This document shows, in pieces, positions 16,509 to 26,497 of a DNA stretch of 64,000 bases (within the stretch, counting starts at the first letter, position 1; the number at the start of each line of letters is the position of its first letter). The stretch is from the NCBI GenBank assembly GCA_963779735.1, contig CAVZZJ010000007.1, positions 372,001 through 436,000 of the forward strand, read 5' to 3'. A program made the position numbers and the translations under genes. The notes below the pieces were generated by a model. That model was given only the letters and a program-made list of their open reading frames with translations. It was not told where the DNA came from and made no database searches. This DNA comes from Bog-473 sp963779735 (GTDB taxonomy: Bacteria > Actinomycetota > Acidimicrobiia > Acidimicrobiales > RAAP-2).

Positions 16509-19500
16509 TCATGCCAGGTTTGGTTCCCCGCAGTAAGGCGCGATTGCCTCGCGCACCCGGAGGCCAAGGTCGACGGCGGCATGCCAATCGCTTCCCGCGG
16601 GATAGACGGGGGCGCCGACTACCAGATGAAGTCGGCCGTGGCGCATCAGGCGGCTTCCAGGCGGGACCATTGCCCGTGTGCCACGAATGGCGATCGGCAC
16701 CACGGGACAGCCTAGGTCAGTGGCGACAACGAATGCCCCCTGGTGGAACCGTCGCAATCCCGGTGAGCGGGAAAGCCCCCCTTCGGGGAAGAACACGAGC
16801 GCGGTCCCGTTCCGCGCCAAGGCGGCCAGTCGGGAGGTTTCACTCTTCGCGTTGACGCGCGTCGTGCGTTCGACGAACTGGACGTCGAGGCGCTTAAGGA
16901 AGAAGGCTGTCAGCTTCTTGGCGGCGAACACTTCACCGGCAACGAATGTGGCCCGTGCGGGTAAGACCGCAGCAAGCACGAACGAGTCGAGATAGCTGGC
17001 ATGGTTCGCCGCCACCACGAACGTACCCGAACCGGCCAGGTACTGCTCGCCCTCGACATCTAGCGGAGTGCCCGTCAGGCGGACGAGAGCCCGAGCCGAG
17101 CGGTAAGCGACGGCCCTTCTCCGCCGGTGGTCGGGCAGGATCGAGATGGCGAGGAGAGTGGGCGTCCCGAGGAGACCCAACAGGAGCCATCCATAGGCGG
17201 CAAAACCGAGCCGAGAGAGGCCGCCAGCGGCCCGTCGCATGCTCGGGCGTGCACCGCGCCAGGTGAACCGCACAAGTTGCCACCCCACCGTCCGACGAGT
17301 CGGCAGGAGACGGCCACGCTGGTAGAGGTCACGAGTTGCCGCCCGCCTGATCTTGCCACTGGATGTCTTAAGTACCGTACCCGGTGGTGCGATCACGATC
17401 TCGTCGGGAGCCGCCGCTATGAGCTCGGCGCATACGACGACGATGGCGGCCCGGATGCGCGCCAGCGAAATCGGGTCTGTCGCACGGCTCTCGGCGACCA
17501 CCACAAGGCGCTCGGTACCCCTTCCAAGATCCTCGACGCCGAAAATAGCGACGCAGCCCTTGCGGACATCGTCCAGTTCTCCTATCGCCTCTTCGAGCCC
17601 TTCGGGGTGGAGGTTCTGCCCAGCACGAATCACGAGGTCCTTGATCCTGCCGGTGACGAAGATCTCACCGTCGGCGAGGTAGCCGAGGTCGCCCGTGTCG
17701 ATCCAGTCACCGTCGAAGAGTTCGCGAGTGGCGGCAGCGTTATGGAAATAACCACTGATCATTGATGGCCCGCGAAACTCGACGCGGCCCTCGCTGCGCT
17801 CCCATAGCAAATTGCCACTGATGTCGACGACGCGGATCTCATATCCGGGTAGGGGCATCCCGCATGAGACGTTCTCGAGAACGTCTTCCGAGCCCGAGGG
17901 TACTGCACGGCCGGAGTTCAGGAATGGCCCTTGCTCGATACGGTCTACCCGGACTGTCCGGCCGATCGGTGGGAATGCGAGGCCCAAACCTGCTTCGGCG
18001 AGGCCGTAGACTGGGGTCACGGACTCAGGCTTCAGGCCAAAGCGGGCGAAACGCCCCACGAAGCGCGAGAGCGTCCGGCAGCTCACCGCTTCTGACCCGT
18101 TCATGGCGATGCGCCAGGAACTTAGATCCAGGCCTTCCAGCTCGGCATCGTCGATCCTGCGGCTGCACAGCTCGTAGGCGAAGTTGGGCGCAGCCGACAC
18201 CGTCCCGCCATGACGGTGCATGGCCCACAGCCATTGCGACGGTCTGGACAGGAACGCCTGCGGTGTCATAACAACAGCGACCATGCCGTAGTAGAACGAG
18301 GAAAGCCACGCGCCGATGAGCCCCATGTCGTGATACAAGGGGAGCCAACTCACAAAGACGTCTGAGCTCTCTATCCTCGCCGCGGCGCCCATGGCTTCGA
18401 TGTTTGCCAGCAGATTTGCGTGCGTGAGCACCACACCCTTGGGGTTGGCGGTGCTACCCGACGTGTATTGCAGGAGCGCGATTTCGTCGGGGCTGTGTCG
18501 GATTGCCTCGGTGTCCCACCGTTGCCCTGCGCCGGTAGCCACAAGAAGCTCCCTTGCGATGACGACCTTCTTGAGACTACCGACCTGCGCGCGCACAAGG
18601 CGAGCGAGCCGGCGAGCCTCGGGTGTCGTGACGAGGATGCTCACCTCGGCATTGGCAAGGATTCCCACCTGGCGCAGGAGGTGCTCTTCGAGCTGGGACG
18701 GCCGGCTCGGCGGATATATAGGTACCGGTACCGCACCGACGAGCAGGATTCCGGTGAAGATGGCGAAGTACTCGTCACATGTCGGCAGCATCAACGCGAC
18801 CCGGTCGCCGGCCACCACCCCGTAACCGGCCAAGGCATTGGCTACGCTGCGGGCACGCCGGTCGAGCTCGCTGTAGGACATCTCGCCGTAGTCTGCTTCG
18901 CCGAAGGCCGTCTCGGACGCCGTGCCAGCTACGATTCCGCCCTCGCTCTCGGCCCCGGCTCGACCCCAGGCGCGGCCTTTGGCGATGCGTTGATGGTCTG
19001 GGTGTGTGTGTGCCTCGCCGAGCAGCCTGATGTGACAGCGGTGTGGGTGAGACTTCACGTGCCACTCGAGCACTTCGACCAGGGTGGCAACCTCCTTGGC
19101 TGCCGGGTGGCCCGCTGTGTGTCCAGCCGCGGCGTCTACGGCGGGGGGCGGTGGCGCGGCGCGGCACGATGTGCCGGGGTGAACCGGGGCGCGTCGCAGA
19201 GCTTCAAGTAGATCGCGAGGTGTCTCGGCGGTGGCCGTCACCGCAGTGGGTAAGTCGACACCGAAGAGGTGGTCTAGGTGCGCGATGAGTTCGAGCAGGC
19301 CGAGGCTGTCGATCCCGAGATCGCGGTCGAGCCTGCTGTCCAACCTTGGGGGAGGCATGGTGGCACCTGGGTACAGCTCGTCCATCAGGCCCGCGACGGC
19401 CGCGAGGAGCGCTCCTTCGTCGTCGGAGTCCGGCGTCACAAATCCCTTTCTACTTGGTAGCACTGCGAGATACTCGGCGACACCTCGGCGCTCGGATTCT

Positions 19501-19547
19501 CCATCACGCTCGACTGCCACATGCAGCTCCTTGTGGCCCTCTAGCAC
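16509..19547 (-). CDS. ACP - acyl-AMP ligase - acyltransferase multidomain protein
   Basis: The 1012-residue protein has three parts. An acyl carrier protein lies at about 40-100 with the phosphopantetheine serine Ser81 in DLGIDSLGLLEL. An ANL adenylating domain covers about 150-750, with the P-loop YTSGSTANPKGVVLTHANL, GLAEAGLGLAF, the YLADGEIFVTGRIKDL hinge and the C-terminal lysine segment KTSSGKIRR. A PlsC-like acyltransferase lies at about 800-1010 with the NHASYLD catalytic box and FFPEGGLSR. This would activate a fatty acid as acyl-AMP, load it on the ACP and transfer it to a lysophospholipid or another alcohol, at the membrane. It is comparable in logic to Aas, but with a FAAL-like ligase. 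Exact acceptor and chain length are unknown. The frame is intact. Confidence 0.85.
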   Translation of the reverse strand: MLEGHKELHVAVERDGESERRGVAEYLAVLPSRKGFVTPDSDDEGALLAAVAGLMDELYPGATMPPPRLDSRLDRDLGIDSLGLLELIAHLDHLFGVDLPTAVTATAETPRDLLEALRRAPVHPGTSCRAAPPPPAVDAAAGHTAGHPAAKEVATLVEVLEWHVKSHPHRCHIRLLGEAHTHPDHQRIAKGRAWGRAGAESEGGIVAGTASETAFGEADYGEMSYSELDRRARSVANALAGYGVVAGDRVALMLPTCDEYFAIFTGILLVGAVPVPIYPPSRPSQLEEHLLRQVGILANAEVSILVTTPEARRLARLVRAQVGSLKKVVIARELLVATGAGQRWDTEAIRHSPDEIALLQYTSGSTANPKGVVLTHANLLANIEAMGAAARIESSDVFVSWLPLYHDMGLIGAWLSSFYYGMVAVVMTPQAFLSRPSQWLWAMHRHGGTVSAAPNFAYELCSRRIDDAELEGLDLSSWRIAMNGSEAVSCRTLSRFVGRFARFGLKPESVTPVYGLAEAGLGLAFPPIGRTVRVDRIEQGPFLNSGRAVPSGSEDVLENVSCGMPLPGYEIRVVDISGNLLWERSEGRVEFRGPSMISGYFHNAAATRELFDGDWIDTGDLGYLADGEIFVTGRIKDLVIRAGQNLHPEGLEEAIGELDDVRKGCVAIFGVEDLGRGTERLVVVAESRATDPISLARIRAAIVVVCAELIAAAPDEIVIAPPGTVLKTSSGKIRRAATRDLYQRGRLLPTRRTVGWQLVRFTWRGARPSMRRAAGGLSRLGFAAYGWLLLGLLGTPTLLAISILPDHRRRRAVAYRSARALVRLTGTPLDVEGEQYLAGSGTFVVAANHASYLDSFVLAAVLPARATFVAGEVFAAKKLTAFFLKRLDVQFVERTTRVNAKSETSRLAALARNGTALVFFPEGGLSRSPGLRRFHQGAFVVATDLGCPVVPIAIRGTRAMVPPGSRLMRHGRLHLVVGAPVYPAGSDWHAAVDLGLRVREAIAPYCGEPNLA

Positions 19548-19724
19548 TCGTCCCGTTCCCAGTGGGGACTCACAATGGGCCGCCCGGCGGACCGTTGTCG
19601 TGGCGTCAAGGGGACGAGTTGAGTAGGGGGGAATCGCAACCTGTGGGAAGCGAAGACCATTTCAGGTCGTAATCGTTCCTGCTGGAGCCGAATTAGTTAT
19701 CGGCACCCAGACACCACCCGGCTG

Positions 19725-20123
19725 TTAGCCCTCCGCCCAGAACTCATCGAACTGATAAGTGTCAGCCTGGTAGACGGTGACCTCGGTGATCTTTTGGTGA
19801 TGGATCTCGAAATCGACCGCAGCGATCACGTCCAAATCCTTCCCGTTCCTCGTCGCGGTCTCCCGTTGGAAGACCACCGCCCGCTCCGGTTCACTGAGCA
19901 CGTCCAAGACCTCGATCTTGAACGTGTCGCCGCTCCGTGCCCTCAGCTGTCCCAGGAAGCCGAGCACAGCCGCGGGGCCTTTGTAGTCACCGGCGAGGCT
20001 ACTGCGCCCTGGCTCGTGCCAGACGACGTCCTTTCCCATAACCACCTCCAGGAGTTCCAGGTCACCTGACTCGAAGTCCTGGTATGTCCGTCGGATCAAC
20101 GACTCATATGCATCCTCTACCAT
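19725..20123 (-). CDS. SnoaL/NTF2-like protein
   Basis: The 132-residue protein has the NTF2-like cone fold signature: an N-terminal helix (ESLIRRTYQDFESGDLELLE), then DVVWHEPGRSSLAGDYKG, which is the usual W-x-x-pG....G-x-x-x-G element of SnoaL-like ketosteroid-isomerase homologues. Alternating beta strands follow to the end. Such proteins bind small hydrophobic ligands or act as isomerases or cyclases; the ligand here cannot be read. The ATG at 20123 has a modest upstream purine stretch. It stands alone between the acyl ligase gene and an IS256 element. Confidence 0.7.
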   Translation of the reverse strand: MVEDAYESLIRRTYQDFESGDLELLEVVMGKDVVWHEPGRSSLAGDYKGPAAVLGFLGQLRARSGDTFKIEVLDVLSEPERAVVFQRETATRNGKDLDVIAAVDFEIHHQKITEVTVYQADTYQFDEFWAEG

Positions 20124-20449
20124 GACTTTCCCCTACCTTCTCGTTGTCCTCTCAATCCAGACTTGGCTACTTGGTGCTGGGTGCCTAGAGGCGAAAGTCC
20201 CCACCGAAGCGGGAGGCAAAGCACCTTCCCGTGCATGAGCAACCCGTACAGGGGGAATCAAGCAACCTTCGGAAGCGCAACGTTTTCCCAGTCCAGAGGC
20301 TCAAGCCGCCCATTTGATCTGCCAGATAGGCGGTGCAGTAATGGTTGCAATCCCCCCTCCGACACTTATGTGATGTCGCGGGTCTAGCGCTCACGGCTCG
20401 TGTGGTCGACAGCCTCAAAGCTGCAAAACGCCTCGAGGCGAGAAATAGT
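20124..20449. other. intergenic stretch left of the IS256 element
   Basis: About 325 nt without a credible gene. It contains the presumed promoter of the SnoaL-like gene. I see no remnant of an older element. Confidence 0.4.
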
Positions 20450-21848
20450 CAATACCTGTGGATGAGAAAACTGTCGGACTACGCGGCGACCTCGTTCTCA
20501 TCCTCTTCTGATCGTTCGGCCATCACCCCCTTGTCGAAGACGACGCCGGCTCGGACGAGGGCGACGAGCTGCGGTGCGTTGATGGCGCGCCAACGGGTCT
20601 GGGCCGACTCGATCAGCTTGTAGGCCATGGCCAGTCCGGCTGCTCGGGAGCCTGGCCCCTTGGTCACTTTGGTCCGAAGACGCACGGTCGCGAAGGTGGA
20701 CTCGATCGGATTCGTGGTCTTGAGGTGGACCCAGTGCTCGGCCGGGAAGTCGAAGAAAGCCAGCAACGCGTCGGCGTCCTTGACGACCTTCTCCACGGCC
20801 TTGGGCCACTTGGGCTCGTAGTCCTTCTTGAACTGCGCCAGGGCCTTGAGCGCGTGCTCACGGTCCTCGGCGTCACGGACGTCGGCCAGCGCAGCCCGGG
20901 CGGCGGGCTGGGCCGATTTGGGCAGAGCGTTCATGACGTTCGCCATTTTGTGGACCCAGCACCTCTGGTGCGTGGTGTCAGGGAACAGGTCGCTGAGAGC
21001 GCCCCAAAAGCCCAGTGCTCCGTCACCGACGGCGAGGACGGGCGCTTTCATGCCTCGACGTTTGAGGTCGCGCAGCACGTCGGCCCAGGACTCGGTCGAT
21101 TCGCGGTGCCCGTCGGTGATCGACACCAGTTCTTTGGTCCCGTCGGCCCGCACACCCACGATGACCAGGACACAGAGCCGGGCCTCGTCGAGACGGACCC
21201 GGAAGTGGATGCCGTCCGCGTACACGTAGACGTAGTCAACCTCTTTGAGCGAGCGGTGGGCGAACTGATCGCGTTCGCGCTGCCAGTCGGTGGTCAGTCG
21301 GGTGATCACCGAGGCCGACAGTCCGGCAGTCGAGCCGAAGAACTCTTCCAGGGCCGGAGCAAAGTCGCCCGAGCTCATGCCGTGCAGGTACATCAGCGGC
21401 AGGACCTCGGCCACCTTGGGGGACTTGCGGGCCCACGGCGGAAGGATCGAGCTGCGGAAGCGCATCTTCTCCCCGGTCCCTTCGTCGATCCGGCGGTCGT
21501 CGACCCTTGGGGCCCGCACCTCGAGCGGCCCAGCTCCGGTGACGAGCGACCGTGGCTCGGCGTGCCCATTGCGCACGACCAGGCGATGACCGTGCTCGTC
21601 AACTTCATGGATCAGGCTCGATACATAGGCCTCGACCTCGGCTTCGAGGGCTGCGGCCAGCATCCGGCGGGCCCCTTCGGCCACGATGGCGTCGAGCCCG
21701 GCCGTCAGCTCCGCGCTCGCGGTCTCGTCAACATGTACTCTCAACATCGGCGTTCCTTCCTGCCGGCGTGTCACCGCCAGCGATCTTGTTTGTGTCAAAC
21801 AGGAAGGTACGCCGCGCCTCCGTTCAGGTGGTGCATCCACAGGTTTCG
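20450..21848 (-). mobile_element. IS256-family insertion sequence
   Basis: About 1.4 kb. An 11 bp inverted repeat, ACCTGTGGATG, occurs at 20454-20464 and, inverted, at 21834-21844. With the flanking bases, 13 of 15 positions match. One transposase gene fills the element. I see no matching 8 bp target duplication outside, so the exact ends or the age of the insertion are uncertain. Confidence 0.7.
20479..21747 (-). CDS. IS256-family (Mutator) transposase
   Basis: A 422-residue Mutator-type transposase. The first catalytic Asp is in VYVYADGIHFRVRL, the second in VLAVGDGALGFWGAL, followed by the family signature TTHQRCWVHKMANVMNALPK. The Glu lies in the segment NPIESTFATVRLRTK. The N-terminal zinc or helix region (AARMLAAALEAEVEAYV type) is also typical. 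The start is placed at the ATG at 21747 (MLRVHVDET); an upstream in-frame start at 21840 would lie within the terminal repeat. The frame is intact and the element may be active. Confidence 0.88.
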   Translation of the reverse strand: MLRVHVDETASAELTAGLDAIVAEGARRMLAAALEAEVEAYVSSLIHEVDEHGHRLVVRNGHAEPRSLVTGAGPLEVRAPRVDDRRIDEGTGEKMRFRSSILPPWARKSPKVAEVLPLMYLHGMSSGDFAPALEEFFGSTAGLSASVITRLTTDWQRERDQFAHRSLKEVDYVYVYADGIHFRVRLDEARLCVLVIVGVRADGTKELVSITDGHRESTESWADVLRDLKRRGMKAPVLAVGDGALGFWGALSDLFPDTTHQRCWVHKMANVMNALPKSAQPAARAALADVRDAEDREHALKALAQFKKDYEPKWPKAVEKVVKDADALLAFFDFPAEHWVHLKTTNPIESTFATVRLRTKVTKGPGSRAAGLAMAYKLIESAQTRWRAINAPQLVALVRAGVVFDKGVMAERSEEDENEVAA

Positions 21849-22080
21849 GTTATAACTCCCTCGAGGCGTTGTCGCAGCTCAGAGGGTCAGCGCGTGTACT
21901 GCAGGTGTGTCGGTACTCCGAACGAATCGCGGTACGCCGAGGTTACTCGCCGACTGGGCAGTTTCACTAACTGAGCCACCTTGCTCGACGAACGCGGTAC
22001 GGCGAGCGAGTCCCGGCGGCGCTCCATCGCCAGTGTTACTGGCGCCAGCAAGCTGGGTCCCTGATCGCTTGGCTATCGCT

Positions 22081-22998
22081 TCAAAGGCGCGATGTGGTCT
22101 CGGCCCACCAGGTCGGCTCAGGGCGGAACGGCGCTGCCGGCCGGCCGGTGGCATCTGTGTCGAAGCGGTACACGAGCCCCGCAGCGGGCTTGGCGCGACG
22201 CTGATCGTCGCTCCAGCCCTCGGTCGCGGTGGTGACGTAGAGCCGATTGAGGTCCCGGCCCGCGAACGCGCAGGAGGTGCTCTGAGCCGCCGGCACGAGC
22301 AGCTCCTCCCGTAGCACACCCTCCGGAGAGTAGCGGTGGACCCGTCCGCCGCCGTAGATCGCCACCCAGATGTCGCCGTCGGCGTCCACAGTTAGGCCAT
22401 CTGGTGTGCCGACTTGTTCGGCTACCTTGATCAGCACCCGGCCTTCTGAGATCTGGCCCGTGAGTTGGTCGAATTTGAAGGCGTGCACGAGGCGCGGTCC
22501 GCTGTCGGCCAGATACATGGTGGCGCCATCGGGACTCCAGCTCAGTCCGTTGGAAATAGTAAGATCGTTCAGGATTAGCTCGACGCGTCCGTCCGGGTCG
22601 AGGCGGTAAAGCGCCCCGCCTCCAGGACGAAAATCGTCAGCCAGCGTTCCCGCCCACAGCCGGCCCTGCGGATCGCAAGCGCCGTCGTTCATCCGCGTCC
22701 CCACCGGGGCGACCTCGACGATGGGCCGCAGCAAGCCATCCGGGGACAGATGGACGAACCCTTGGCCTGCGGCCAGGACCCAACCCTCGTCGCCCTCCAC
22801 CGGAGCGATCGCGCCGACCGTGCCCAGCACGGTGTAGCTTCGAATAAGGGTGAGGTCACCGTCGTCGGCGACGTGGCCACGGTAAACCCGCCCGGCCAAG
22901 ATGTCCACGGCCAGTATCTCGCCCCGGCTAGCATCCCATCGGAGTCCTTCGCCGAGCACGGCCTGATTGATCGTGCAAGCCACCGCCTCGCTCGTCAC
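22081..22998 (-). CDS. SMP-30/gluconolactonase-like beta-propeller hydrolase
   Basis: The 305-residue protein is a six-bladed propeller of the SMP-30/LRE family, enzymes that open sugar lactones or related cyclic esters with a bound divalent metal. Family marks: GEGLRWDASRGEILAVDI at the start (metal-binding Glu), GTRMNDGACDPQGRLWAGT with the conserved Asn-Asp, ISNGLSWSPDGATMYLADSG, and PDGLTVDADGDIWVAIYGGG with the catalytic or metal Asp. No signal peptide, so probably cytosolic. Start is a GTG at 22998. The neighbours (IS256, transporter) give no pathway clue. Confidence 0.85.
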   Translation of the reverse strand: MTSEAVACTINQAVLGEGLRWDASRGEILAVDILAGRVYRGHVADDGDLTLIRSYTVLGTVGAIAPVEGDEGWVLAAGQGFVHLSPDGLLRPIVEVAPVGTRMNDGACDPQGRLWAGTLADDFRPGGGALYRLDPDGRVELILNDLTISNGLSWSPDGATMYLADSGPRLVHAFKFDQLTGQISEGRVLIKVAEQVGTPDGLTVDADGDIWVAIYGGGRVHRYSPEGVLREELLVPAAQSTSCAFAGRDLNRLYVTTATEGWSDDQRRAKPAAGLVYRFDTDATGRPAAPFRPEPTWWAETTSRL

Positions 22999-23515
22999 CC
23001 CTGCCTCCCTGCGTATGGGTCAGCGTCAATCGCGGTCGAGCTCCTCATGTAGCCGCCAGCATCCCACACAAACATCCTGCCTGCGGAGTTGCGGGGGTTT
23101 GGATCTGGTGTCCACCCATGTAGCAAAGCGATCCCTTAACCGAGACTTCGCAGCCCGATTGCGTGATAGATGACCCCCGTCATACTCCTCGAAGATGGCA
23201 CGGCCGCCGCCGACATCGGCAGGTGGGATGCTCTCACGGGGGCAGAAGGGGTTGTCGTGCATGGTCCCGAGGCAAGCAAACTGCGCCGCTGCACCGCCAC
23301 CCGAGCCTATGGCGCACCTTGTCGAGCATGGGCCATGTGGGGAGAACCTGAACAACGCCGCGCGATACGTGCCGGTCCTCATCCATGGCGAAGCTGGCCA
23401 GTCGTCCTCGTGGTCGGGGGGTCGTGATGATCAAGGCAATTGATCGGGTGGCCGAACGACACCAGCAGCAGGGCCACCCGGGACAAAGGCACTACCCCAT
23501 CCGTATGATCGCCGG
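22999..23515. other. 517 nt intergenic region, possibly with a short decayed frame
   Basis: No complete gene. Around 23280-23340 a plus-strand frame reads RCTATRAYGAPCRAWAM, which resembles short Cys-containing actinobacterial proteins (RC-x-A-T-x-x-G-x-x-CRAWA), but there is no clear gene around it. The stretch also contains the start regions of two divergent genes. Confidence 0.35.
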
Positions 23516-24366
23516 GTGTCCCTGCTATTCGCCCTACTAGCGGCGTTCTGTAATGCCCTTAACGTCGTCATGCAGCATGTTGCGAGCACGGCGACCCGAA
23601 GCACTCCAGGGGCTGGCGTTTCGTCCGCTACCTCGTGTCCAACCCGTTGTGGCTCCTCGGATGGGTGGCGCTGGCCGGATCGTTCGTCTTCCAGGCCGTT
23701 GCCCTGCACAACGGGGCGATTTCGGTGGTCCAGCCGCTCCTGGTCACCGAGCTTGTCTTTGCGCTGGTCCTGCGCTGGCTCTGGCTCCACCAGTCGATCC
23801 GCCCGGTCACCTGGTGGGCGGCCGCTCTCACCTGCGTCTCCCTCACACTGTTCCTCGCCATGGCCGAGCCCAGCAGCGGCACCGCCCTTCCCACCAGCGG
23901 GGCCTGGGTATCGGCCACCGCGGCGGTGGTCGGCACGGCGACGCTGCTGGCGCTGCTCGGGCGGAGCGGCTCGCCGGGGAGGCGGGCGGCGCTGCTGGGG
24001 GCCTCGGCTTCGATGCTCTGGGCCCTCGTGGCCACCTTCATCAAGGCGATGACCGACACGCTGACACAGTTCGGGGTGTTGGGCATGTTCGCCCACTGGC
24101 CGGTCTACGCGCTGGCCGTTGCCGGGCTGGCGGCGGAGCTCTTGGACCAGACCGCCCTTCACGTCGGCCCGCTCAGCATCTCGCAGCCGTTCATCGTCAT
24201 CGTCGACCCCATCGTGAGCATCGTGTTGAGCGTTTGGATCTTCGGGGAGACCTTCACTCCCCACGTCGCCCAGCTGGCCGTCGGCTCGTTCGCCTTCGCC
24301 GCCATGTGCGTCGCCGTCACCGTGCTGGCGCGCACCGCACCGGCGACGATGGACCCCGCCAAATAA
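23516..24366 (+). CDS. EamA/DMT-type multi-pass transporter, one frameshift near the 5' end
   Basis: From a GTG at 23516 the protein begins MSLLFALLAAFCNALNVVMQ, a typical first helix of this group. Near 23593-23605 the frame slips by one base and continues as GWRFVRYLVSNPLWLLGWVA to the end, giving about 282 residues. Nine to ten hydrophobic helices are visible, including the EamA-like repeats (HNGAISVVQPLLVTELVFAL and LSISQPFIVIVDPIVSIVLS). Related proteins are drug/metabolite-type exporters of unknown substrate. The part after the slip is open alone from 23635. The gene otherwise looks functional, so the slip may be a sequencing error. Confidence 0.75.
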
Positions 24367-24957
24367 CACCCGGAACAGGGCGCGCCAAACCGCGGCTCAG
24401 CCATAAGTTGGTGGGGTCGTAAACAGCCCGAGGCCCCTATGAGGCTTGGTCGCTCGCGGGATGAGACGGTCGTGTCGGGGTGATGGCTCGTCTCACCTGA
24501 CCCACCCCTAGCCCAGGCGGATGGCATCCGCTGTGCCTCGCGACTCGTAGTCGCCATAGGCAGGGCGCGTAGCTCGATGAGCCTCCCGTTCGCCGGCTCA
24601 GAAGAGGCTTTTCACGGTCAGTACAAGCACGATAAAGGACATCACCCCGACGGTCAGTACAAGCACGATAAAGGACATCATCCCGATGACTCTGACACAA
24701 CGTCGCGACAACCTTGAAGATGCCCGTTGACGGCGGTCCCGAGTTCGCGCTTTCGACTTCCGGGATGGATCAATGCATACAACAACATGGGCGGGATGAT
24801 CCCGTCGGGCACCTGGCGTTGACGACAAGGGCAACGAGGTTGGCAGGGGCCAGAGCGATCCCGGCGTCCACGACAATTTGCATTCCTTCGTCTATCCGAT
24901 GGACGTGGGGGAGAGGTGGGCGTGAAGCTCGACACCCCGAGGGTGATAATTGGCACT
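24367..24957. other. 590 nt intergenic region with a 36 bp tandem duplication
   Basis: Apart from the tandem repeat at 24616-24687 there is no convincing gene. A minus-strand frame ending at 24598 carries the peptide MSFIVLVLTV twice, which would make a very hydrophobic mini-protein of about 27 residues. The start region of the YihY-like gene lies at the right end. Confidence 0.4.
24616..24687. repeat. 36 bp direct tandem repeat, two copies
   Basis: Two adjacent 36 bp units (24616-24651 and 24652-24687) differ at only a couple of bases. 36 is a multiple of three. Read on the minus strand each unit encodes a hydrophobic dodecapeptide beginning MSFIVLVLTV. Only two copies without spacers, so not a CRISPR. 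Confidence 0.8.
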
Positions 24958-26071
24958 ATGACCGACCCACTTCCACCACCGAAGCCCAGCCCTCAGCCAA
25001 GTCGATCAACGGAGCGACCGCCAAACAACGGCATAATTGAGGAAGTAGCTGGTCGTCCGGGCGGGATCGAATTTGTCATACGGCGGGCCGACAGATTCCA
25101 GCAGGATCACGGTGCTTTCGGTTTCCCCTTTGCGGTTATACAAAAGTTCGGCAACGATCAGGCCGGTAGCAAAGCGGCGCTTGTCGCCTACTACGGTCTA
25201 TTTGCGCTATTTCCGCTCCTGCTCTTGTTCACGACCATCCTCGGCTACGCCCTCCATGACAACAAGAAGTTGCAGGAGGACCTCGTCAATAGCGCCCTGG
25301 GAAGCTTCCCGATCATCGGTCCTGAGCTGAAGTCGCACACCCATGCCCTCACTGGAAGCGTAGCGGCAGTGGTCATCGGCAGCCTTCTCCTCCTGTATGG
25401 CGCAGTTGGGCTCGGGCTTGCGACCCAGAGCGCGATGAACGTTGTATGGAACATCCCCTACGTTCGCTGGCCCTCGATCTACCTGCGTTACCTGCGAGCG
25501 GTGGGGATCCTCGTCCTGCTCGCTCTCTCCACGATTGGTGCGACGGCACTCACCGGGTTTGCGACCCTGGTCTCCCATGGCTGGATAGCGACGGGGCTCT
25601 TGGTGGTCGGATCCCTGGCATTGAATTTCTGCCTCATCCTGCTGGCGTTCAACCTGATGACGGCCGGACGCGCTCAGCTGGCGCGAGATGTCTTTCGGCG
25701 CCGCGCTGGCGGCCGTGTTCTGGCAATCCTTGCAACTCATCGGCAGTTGGTACATAGGTCGCGAGCTCCAGCACGCCACGAACACTTATGGCTTCTTTGC
25801 CATCGTGATCGTCTTGCTCAGTTGGATCTACTTGGGTGCGCAGCTATTCCTGCTTGCGGCTGAGATAAACGTTGTCAAGCGCTATCGGCTCTGGCCACGG
25901 TCGATGACCCAACCGCCGCTTATCGCGGCCGACAGACTGGTCTTTGATCGTCTGGCGCAGATGGAGATTCGCCGGCCCGAGGTCCAGCTCAAACTCGTCT
26001 TCATGCCCGAGGCCGATTTCGATCCGCTCACAGCGACTCCCGCTTCGCAACCGACCAATTCCGATAAGTGA
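24958..26071 (+). CDS. YihY/UPF0761-family membrane protein with a frameshift
   Basis: The start is the ATG at 24958. The first 245 residues contain the family's opening (GSKAALVAYYGLFALFPLLL) and several transmembrane helices. Near 25686 the frame slips by one base. The other frame then supplies SFGAALAAVFWQSLQLIGSW, NTYGFFAIVIVLLSWIYLG and LFLLAAEINVVKRYRLWPRS, the conserved C-terminal helices and end of YihY/BrkB-like proteins. Joined, the protein is about 370 residues with six transmembrane helices and a polar tail. The family is often misnamed ribonuclease BN; its real role in the inner membrane is unclear. The slip may be an error, since both parts are well conserved. Confidence 0.75.
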
Positions 26072-26497
26072 GCGCCTGGCCCTGTTGCGGTTGTTCAAGA
26101 TCGTCGCGTCCACGGGGCTGCCTTGTTTGCTCACATCAGGCCACATGTGAAAACTGCCGATCCAGACTGCCCGGCACCGTCGATCCCGAGTCCAACTAGG
26201 TCAGAGAGGTCAATCGAACAGAGTTGGTACGTAGCCGATCGACGGGGCGGATCCGGCTCGTGGGGTCGGCCACCAACGAGACCAAGCAGTAGGCCCCCGA
26301 TTGAGGGAAGCAAGAACAGTGGGGCTCGATGGTGGAGAGGAAGATCGCCTAGCACAGCACATTCGGGCTACCTGATGACAGCTCCGAATCGGCACCCCGG
26401 CGCCGGCGTTCGGCTGTCCTGGCGAGCAGGGTCCGTAGGGGAACTGTGAGGAGTTCCTACCCCATCAAGAGGAGGGGCTCACGGAATCGAGGTCACC
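26072..26497. other. intergenic region between convergent genes
   Basis: About 425 nt between the ends of the YihY-like gene and the DUF7144 gene. I see no gene or repeat. Transcription terminators for both convergent genes are expected here, but no strong hairpin stands out by eye. Confidence 0.4.

Noticed and set aside
20725..21855. Plus-strand frame over the IS256 transposase
   Set aside because: Shadow frame. The transposase with its DDE residues is on the minus strand.
23431..24369. Minus-strand frame over the EamA-like transporter
   Set aside because: Shadow of a membrane-protein gene, very Arg/Gly/His-rich.
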